In this document: positions 57,700-64,000 of the stretch, one piece after another
Numbering within the stretch: the first letter of the stretch is position 1
Layout of the letters: the number at the start of each line of letters is the position of its first letter
Origin: Hydnum rufescens UP504
Lineage: Eukaryota; Basidiomycota; Agaricomycetes; Cantharellales; Hydnaceae
Reading direction: 5' to 3'
DNA length: 64,000 bases
NCBI GenBank assembly: GCA_014904985.1
Contig: MU128949.1
Location: forward strand, 157,323 to 221,322
Program-made: the position numbers and the translations under genes
The notes under the pieces: generated by a model
What the model saw: only the letters and a program-made list of their open reading frames with translations
What the model was told of the DNA's origin: nothing
Database searches by the model: none

Positions 57700-59610
57700 T
57701 CAATAGCAGCAGATGAAATCATAGAAATTTGTTTCAGCTAATTGATCATCTTGATAAATGTAATCATCTACTTGGTCACATTGATAAAGGTTTCCATCCT
57801 TGTCTGTTGTGATACAAACTTCTACTGCTTCAGTATCAGAATCATCATTGTCTTGCTCATCAAGATTTATGTCCTTACTTTGATCCCAATTATTAAGAGT
57901 CAAGTTAATATTTTCAATTGTTGTCAGGCTTTGTCTAAGATAAGCTGTTATTCGATTGGACAGCATTGGGACTGAGGAGTGTGACTTCATACCATCATCA
58001 AAGCCACAGAGATAATGAACTGCTTGTTGTGCATGTACACTCTGCATTTGAATCATTGCAGCCAAGCATTTATGTAAGAGAGTACATGCTTTGTGGGTAG
58101 CAGGTCCTTGAGAATCAGGAGGAGGACATGCTGCCACTGCTTTTGACAGCATAGTAAGAACCTGATGCATCTTCTCATCATTTTTGGTAATGTAGTCAGA
58201 AATATAGAACATAGCAGCCTTTGCACTCTTTCCTGATAATATGCATTTCAGATCATGGTTATGATGACAGAACACAAGAAGATAGGGATTGAAATAATTC
58301 ACTGTTCCATCAAGACACTTTAGTATAATTGAATTTGTGGTGTCATCAAAGTAAGATTGTTCTACCACTTCATGGGGACAAAGGAAGCAACAGTCATCTA
58401 GATGTCCATACTTGTGGCACACTTCCCTACATGTATGATGCTGTAGTGTCTCACCACACAATTTAATTTGAGCAATAAAATCAGCATTAAAAGTAGGTTC
58501 ATCTGGGTGTGGTGGTCTTTCAGCATGAGGTTCATAGTTTGGCAAAATCTCATCATCTGTTTCAGGTAAGTGATGATGTATGATATTTTCAAAGAAGTCA
58601 AAAAACTGTGCTTTCCATTGAGTGTTTGATTTCATTTTGGCATGTACATTTGAGGGGTTTAGACCTCCCTCCAACCAAATCAAGAAGTGCCCATGCAATT
58701 GGCCATGCTCTGTAAATTCAGCTGTTCCATAGTAAGCTTGAAGTTTTCCAAAAATTCCACCTGAGTGTGTACCTTTTTGCTTTTGATGGTCCCATCCAAG
58801 AAGATGCTTGAATGTGTTTTCAATGGAGAAATCAAAGAAATCAGCACCAGCAACAGGATCTTGAGCAAGTCAGATTGCATGCTGTGCAGCATCAACCAAT
58901 TGTGGAGATTGTAAAGACAGGTCCACCAGATCATCTCCATACATAGCCTGGAAAATGGGACTGTGACTGACATTTGGGTTCAAAGTCATGTAGAGATGAG
59001 GTAGACCAAAGTACCCCATATAAGCACAAATTTCATTCCAGACTTGAAGTTTTGATGCAGATGAACCAGGGATTTTTGCAGAAACAATGTTGACTTGTTT
59101 CAAAAGTGTCATTACATTCTTTTCTTGGGTAGTCAGGTCACTGATCTTCCCTTCATTTTCAATGTGTTTAGCCACTCTTTGAATTAATTCAGGACTGAGG
59201 GATACTAGCTTCTGAGCTATGTAGTCATAATTTGATTTCTTCACTGTAAGGGCACTGTGCAGGTGTGAAGCATGGTGTTGGTAGATATTCAAAGCTATGA
59301 ACATGAATGAGCAGTGATACTGGAATGTTCAGTCTTTCAAATCAAAATAATAGTTTACTTGAGCCTGTAGAGATATAGGTATTTCTCGAGTTTCATCTTC
59401 AAAGCCTCCAATTCCAAAAGGGTACAGTGTAGGGAACATTCCTGGGAACGAGTTTGGGTTATTGTATTCTTGAATAGGATCTGCACTTCAATGTATGTAT
59501 AAGTCAGCAGTATCTTTGGATACATTATGAAGTGCTGATTCAAGAATAGTCCATGCAGGTATAGAGGCACCATCAGGATCACAAATTCCTGTTGATTCTA
59601 ACATCACATG
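57700..59610 (-). pseudogene. Helitron Rep (Helitron-like N) domain
   Basis: Starts NNPNSFPGMFPTLYPFG, then PISLQAQVNYYF, KLQVWNEICAYMGYFGLP and LYMTLNPNVSHSPIF. The HUH motif is within EHGQLHGHFLIWL (about 58665-58700; the two His flank Gly). The tyrosine motif is FYISDYITK, with Tyr codons at 58204-58206 and 58192-58194. These are the nuclease residues that cut and join single strands. In-frame TGAs at about 58870 and 59330, both where Arg fits the family. The tail before 57700 is acidic (DEQDNDDSDTEAVE). Confidence 0.92.
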
Positions 59611-59958
59611 CATTGACATGTTTGGATTTGCTTCTTCTTGGGAATTATAGAGCTGAGAAGCAGGATGAGCAGCTACACCAGCAGTGTCTTGTTCAAAGAT
59701 TTCCTGTGCATGATCTGTCTGATTAAAGATAACATGATTTTCAATGCCTGGCAGAGCATCATCATCATCATATTGGTCAAAAATGGATTCATCAATGGTA
59801 AAGCCCTGGTACAGTAGATTGTTGACAACCAGCCATTGTAGGAAGCTTCAAACTTTCTCTTTTTGAATCTGGAAGATATTCTTTAAACAAGATTTAGGCA
59901 CAGTAGTCCCAGGGCCAACAAAAACAACAGACAACATATCATTAATATCAGCTGGGGT

Positions 59959-60600
59959 TCATGGAAGCACAGTAGCTGTAGATATTACATTCTGAGAATG
60001 GGCACAGGTGTTTCCATGAAAAATGTAAGGATTTCGTGGATCATCTGAATGATACAGTTTTGTCACATAGGCAGAAGCTTGGTAAATGGCACAAACCTTC
60101 TCTTCAATCCATGTGATGTCTTTAAATTCATCAGGAAAGTGCCCATGATAAAGTTTATTTTTGAGAGCAAACTTTGGAAGTTTGGGATATGGCTTTGATG
60201 AAAGAGCTGTATGGCATTGATCACAAACTTGGATGGTAGTATCACAAGAATTAAAGTCTATTTGTATACCAGATGCCACAAGCATAAGTGAATTTATAGC
60301 TTGATTACCAAACACAAACTCATATGAAGACTGAGTGATGGTTTGGTCTGTTGCTTGCAAGAGATCTAAACCATAACCAGGCTTAACAGCATCCCCAGAG
60401 ACATAGTACTTCCATATAGTTGCATCCCTATGTTCACAGCCACATACTGCACAACATGGTGGTTGTTCCCACATGGTTCCATCTCGAAAGTTCTTGCAAC
60501 ATTGCATCTTGATCTCAATGGGAACTTTCTGTGGCCATATATCATCTTTTTCATTATCATGTTTATGAACTTCATAATAACCAATAATAATCATCATCAT
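59959..60600 (-). pseudogene. Helitron N-terminal zinc/DUF6570-like domain
   Basis: Open frame with PPCCAVCGCEHRDATIW and, about 80 residues on, VCDQCHTALSSKPYPKLPKF, ALKNKLYHGHFPDEF and LTWIEEKVCAIYQAS-like sequence. The Cys pairs and the P-x-ALKN-x-L-x-G-x-P-DE pattern match the DUF6570 domain common at the start of fungal Helitron proteins. It runs into the Rep domain in the same frame through 59610-59958, which shows no clear motif. Confidence 0.72.
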
Positions 60601-60849
60601 GTAGAATCATATACAAGGGATAATATGGAGATCAGTACAGTAAAGAGTCATCATGCAACCATACTCACTTGCTGGTCCTGAGTGGGTTGAATCTGGGGAG
60701 AAGGACAGATCATTAGTTCTCCACACATTAAAAGGAGGAGGTAGATGATTGTCTTCATCCCCATTGATCTCTGGAGCTGAATAATATTCAGATTTAGTTC
60801 ATATGAGAGAAGAGGACTGGTACAAACAATTTTTGAAGGGAAATAAACT

Positions 60850-61262
60850 TTTTTTAGACACTGCTGCCTTGCATTCTCAATCCCATTGCTTATGCATATC
60901 TTCATGTCTCTTAACCTCTTCAGCATTCAGAGGGGGTGGGGCAAGATACTTTTTCTTATTGTGTCCTGGGGTCAAGTTACAGTCAGGATTAAATCTGTCA
61001 ACCACATGGGCAAAGATAAATGCCATTTCTTATGTATAGCTGCATTCTGGACTCGATCCCATTGTTTACACATAGCTTCTTGTGTCTTAACCTCTTCAGC
61101 ATTCAGAGAGAGTGGGGCAAGATTCCCCTTTTTCTTATTGTGCCCTGGGGTCAAGTTACAGTCAGGATTAAATCTGTCAACCTCATGGGCAAAGATAAAT
61201 GCCATTTCTTACATATAGTTGCATTCTGGACTCGATCCCATTGTTTGTGCATAGCTTCTTGT
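60850..61262 (-). repeat. About 2.3 tandem copies of a 180-bp coding unit in the Helitron 5' part
   Basis: A period of about 179-180 bp (for example CATTTCTTATGTATAGCTGC at 61022 and CATTTCTTACATATAGTTGC at 61201). One minus-strand frame encodes repeating 60-residue units with LAPLSLNAEEVKTQEAMCKQ, which resemble the basic leader peptides before DUF6570. 180 is divisible by three, so frame is kept. The last copy is cut by element 3. Confidence 0.82.
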
Positions 61263-61270
61263 GTCTTAAC
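61263..61270. repeat. Presumed 8-bp target-site duplication of element 3 (left)
   Basis: GTCTTAAC, just before CAGGCTGG. The uninterrupted neighbouring tandem unit (about 61082-61100) shows the sequence continuing GTCTTAACCTCTTCAGC, so the partner should be GTCTTAAC before CTCTTCAGC beyond the window. Confidence 0.6.
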
Positions 61271-61609
61271 CAGGCTGGTCAGCCATATAGCCTTAGCTCA
61301 AAAGGAGTACCATTTTGACATGTTGTCTGGGCCTGAGAGGCTTAAATTGGGGTTGATGTCAAATGATGATCAAAAACTGAATTTTGACCTCAGATGGATG
61401 ATTTTGACATCAAATTTGACATTAACCAATGTCAATGGCCTCAACCTCAAAGACTTAACAAGATGGAGTTCAACACAAGGGCTATACACATTAAAGGATA
61501 AGATTTCAAGTACATTAATCTTCACTATCTATGAGGGCTCTATATAGACATGACCAAGGGCCTCTACTTCACAATCCCAAGTGATTGTCTGGGGTGTTGT
61601 AAATATATT

Positions 61610-62410
61610 TCATAGATCCAGGTGAACAAGACAAATCCAACAAGCCCATGAATGCCCAAGTGGGGCAAGATATGAGGGATATTGAGTGGGAGGGGAGGAG
61701 GAGATGAGGAACAGTGAGACCAAAAATTGTCAGAACACCTTGAGAGTGGGGGTGTTGAAAAGCTGTGATTTGGGCACATAGAATGCACCCACACACAGCT
61801 TGAACAACAACCCCCTTCCCCTTGGGGGACTACATGAGGGCAGGGGGAGAGGATCAAGATGGCGAGATGAGGAGTGATTGGACTGTTTTGTAAATAGGCT
61901 TGAAAGATGTGGATGAATGAGGCAATTCCAACAAGCCTACAAACACCCAGTTTGGTTAAGATTTGAGGATTCCAGGTGATGTTGAGTGGGAGGGCAGGAG
62001 GAGATGAGGAACAGCATGGCCAAAAATTGTTGGGCCACCTTGAGAGTGGGGGTGTTGAAAAGCTGTGATTTGGGCACATAGCATGCACCCACACACAGCT
62101 TGAACAACAACCCCCTTCCTCCTGGGGGACCACATGAGGGCAGGGGGAGAGGATGGAGATAGTGAGATGAGGAATGATCAGATTGCTTTGTAAATAGGCT
62201 TGAATAATGTGGACAAACAGGACAAATCCAGCAAGCCTGAGAGCTCCTGAAATGGCCAATATTTGGTCATCCCAGCTGCTGTTGAGTGGAAGGTGAAGTG
62301 AATGTGGTCATGGATTCTCTTGAGGTAGGCTTGTTGGACAGCTGAGATTTGGGCACACAGAATGTGCCCACACTCAGCCTGTCTGACAAAGCCATGGCCC
62401 TGGTGGGACC
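61610..62410. repeat. 300-bp tandem repeat, about 2.7 copies, in element 3
   Basis: GAAAAGCTGTGATTTGGGCA at 61757 and again at 62057 (period 300), with a shorter, more diverged third copy at about 62340. Each unit has AATCCAACAAGCC, a purine-rich block and AACAACCCCCTTCC. Minus-strand frames are open across it but composition is repeat-like; not called as a gene. Confidence 0.88.
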
Positions 62411-63188
62411 TGGGACTGTCCCATTTGAAGTACAGTGAGTGTTGAAACAGTGGACTCAACACTGGCAGTTGCCACAGTCAGCAAAGTGCCCATGTACACA
62501 GTTGTGCAGCAATATTGCTAGCATTAATGTTGGTGATTCCATTGTCACATTGTGTTTTTCCTCTTTATGTCCATCTACCTATTTTGGTGTGCAGCATTAC
62601 TGTGTATGCATATATGTATGTATACTGTACTCTTGTAACCAACTATTCCCAATTTTGGAGCATGACACAGAAATTTGCATCTGGGGCCCCCCCAGGACCA
62701 TTCACAACACAATGTGATGTGTGACATGAGGCAAATTCATTCATTCTGGGACATCTCAGCAATTAGGGGCATAGCCTCTCAACTGGTACTGGTCAAGCAG
62801 GAACAAAGATCTTATTGATTCCCATCACCTAGGCCATGTAAGGCTACTAGTACATGGGGCTCTTCCCTTGGGGTTCTCAATGAGTGTGACCATGCCCCCA
62901 AAGCCAGTTTACACCTTGTGTGATGTGTGACAATGACCAGATTTGGTTCAATTCACAGGGGTGTGTGACTGTGTGACTGAATAGTTGGTCATAAGGTAGT
63001 ATTAGCCTCCAGACCTCTTCCTCAGGTCTTTCCCCAATGTCTATTTCAATATGTACAGGACATGTACTGCCATTATGTACATTCCTGCAGCCATGGGGCA
63101 GGGACAATATTTTAAATGAGATATATATATATTAGAAGATGGGAGGCCACCAGCAGTAGTCAAGGCTCCACTGAGTGGTGAAGAAATG
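62411..63188. other. Inner arm sequence of element 3
   Basis: No convincing ORF, intron or repeat seen apart from a short (AT)n run at about 63121-63133. Confidence 0.45.
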
Positions 63189-64000
63189 GACTTATTTATA
63201 TTTTCTCAGAGACAATGGAGTGGCAGTTGCCCTCCACTCTGGGAGACCATCTGAATAACATGATTCCAGCAAGACCTGAATACTCAGACATTGGGAGCAG
63301 ATTCACTATGCCTATCACAACCAGGTTTGTTCTTTTCTCCACAACAAATGTTGTATCAGGCTCTAGTACAATCTGGATATGGGGATAGTATCCACCTTCA
63401 GTCATGTGAGCACATATCCTCAATGAGATCCAAGCCTTGTCACATGTCACACAATCCCATGAACTGAGTTTCAGAGATATGGGGAGGTCACCCAATATTA
63501 AAGCACCCCTGGATCTGAGTGCCTCTATGCATTAGGAAATCCCCAATAGCTCTTACACTGGATTTCTGGATGTTCTTTTGAGTGCTCAATATTTAAATAT
63601 TGAGCACTCAAAAGAACATCCAGAAATCCAGTGTAAGAGCTATTGGGGATTTCCTAATGCATAGAGGCACTCAGATCCAGGGGTGCTTTAATATTGGGTG
63701 ACCTCCCCATATCTCTGAAACTCAGTTCATGGGATTGTGTGACATGTGACAAGGCTTGGATCTCATTGAGGATATGTGCTCACATGACTGAAGGTGGATA
63801 CTATCCCCATATCCAGATTGTACTAGAGCCTGATACAACATTTGTTGTGGAGAAAAGAACAAACCTGGTTGTGATAGGCATAGTGAATCTGCTCCCAATG
63901 TCTGAGTATTCAGGTCTTGCTGGAATCATGTTATTCAGATGGTCTCCCAGAGTGGAGGGCAACTGCCACTCCATTGTCTCTGAGAAAATATAAATAAGTC
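63189..64000. repeat. Perfect palindrome, arms at least 406 bp, reaching the window end
   Basis: Axis between 63594 and 63595 (CAATATTT/AAATATTG). Every position I compared mirrors exactly: 63189-63200 against 63989-64000, and identical 99-residue frames at 63495-63196 (minus) and 63694-63993 (plus). Those mirrored frames have no recognised domain. Confidence 0.95.

Larger units (their letters stand above)
53080..61262 (-). mobile_element. Helitron (Rep/helicase type), decayed, 5' side cut by element 3
   Basis: Minus-strand order: tandem N-terminal repeats, zinc-containing DUF6570-like domain, Helitron-like N domain with HUH and Tyr motifs, Pif1-type helicase, then a C-terminal domain seen with fungal Helitrons. 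Most of it lies in one frame interrupted by TGA codons, with frameshifts near 56850 and 56205 and LTR-C inserted in the helicase. Neither terminus is defined: the 5' TC end lies beyond the element 3 insertion at 61271 and no clear CTRR 3' end with hairpin was found. Confidence 0.88.
61271..64000. mobile_element. hAT-like palindromic element 3 (left arm and start of right arm)
   Basis: Starts CAGGCTGGTCAGCCATATAG, almost identical over 20 bp to the right end of element 2 (CAGGCTGGTCAGTCACATAG). It contains a giant palindrome with axis 63594/63595, as elements 1 and 2 do near their middle. If symmetrical, the element would be about 4.6 kb and continue to about 65.9 kb. It has no hairpin introns; instead the arm holds a 300-bp tandem repeat. 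Confidence 0.72.

Noticed and set aside
61564..62259. 231-codon minus-strand ORF
   Set aside because: It spans the 300-bp tandem repeat and simply repeats itself; no independent sign of coding.

Overview
The window looks like a transposon graveyard from a filamentous fungus, most likely a basidiomycete. The reasons are a chromodomain Ty3/Gypsy element, a Helitron with an N-terminal DUF6570-like domain, a Pogo/Fot1-type transposase, short (about 100 nt) introns with TACTAAC-type branch points, and no bacterial gene organisation. No intact conventional host gene was found, and no tRNA or rRNA gene was recognised by eye.

Layout: 1-404 is the right end of a hAT-like element (element 0). 937-6268 is a complete 5.3 kb hAT-like element (element 1, 8-bp target duplication CATCCTGA). 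6277-11134 is degenerate, internally duplicated low-copy sequence. 11140-32523 is a Ty3/Gypsy element (Gypsy-1, TSD ATAAT, 507-bp LTRs) interrupted by three insertions: a solo LTR of family B at 11255-12802, a solo LTR of family D at 19931-20777, and a second hAT-like element (element 2, 22181-31151, TSD ATGACAGC), which itself carries another solo LTR-B (29518-30738). 34449-44727 is a related minus-strand Gypsy (Gypsy-2, 475-bp LTRs, TSD CAAGC/CAAGT) containing a third LTR-B. 45448-47711 is a decayed Pogo-like transposase. 47712-53000 holds minisatellites and fragments of a dispersed gene family. 53080-61262 is a minus-strand Helitron holding a solo LTR (family C, 54647-55599, TSD GGCAG) and cut at its 5' side by a third large palindromic hAT-like element (element 3, from 61271 to the window end).

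Most unusual content: elements 1 and 2 have hAT-type ends and 8-bp target duplications, but inside they are giant inverted repeats. From a central palindrome, two arrays of exon/intron cassettes run outward on opposite strands. Every cassette has an exon ending in a palindrome just before a 5' splice site, then an intron of about 90-117 nt with a second near-identical hairpin, a branch point and a 3' splice site. At least 24 such introns are recognisable. I know of no described element with this design. Element 3 shares the termini and the central palindrome but not the cassettes.

Decay: the coding TEs share one mode of damage. In-frame stops are almost always TGA, often where arginine would be expected, as if CGA had become TGA by CpG decay. 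The three LTR-B target duplications all fit a central CpG (NCGN). The segment 25195-28689 next to the N gap reads like a corrupted copy of the array and may be an assembly problem.
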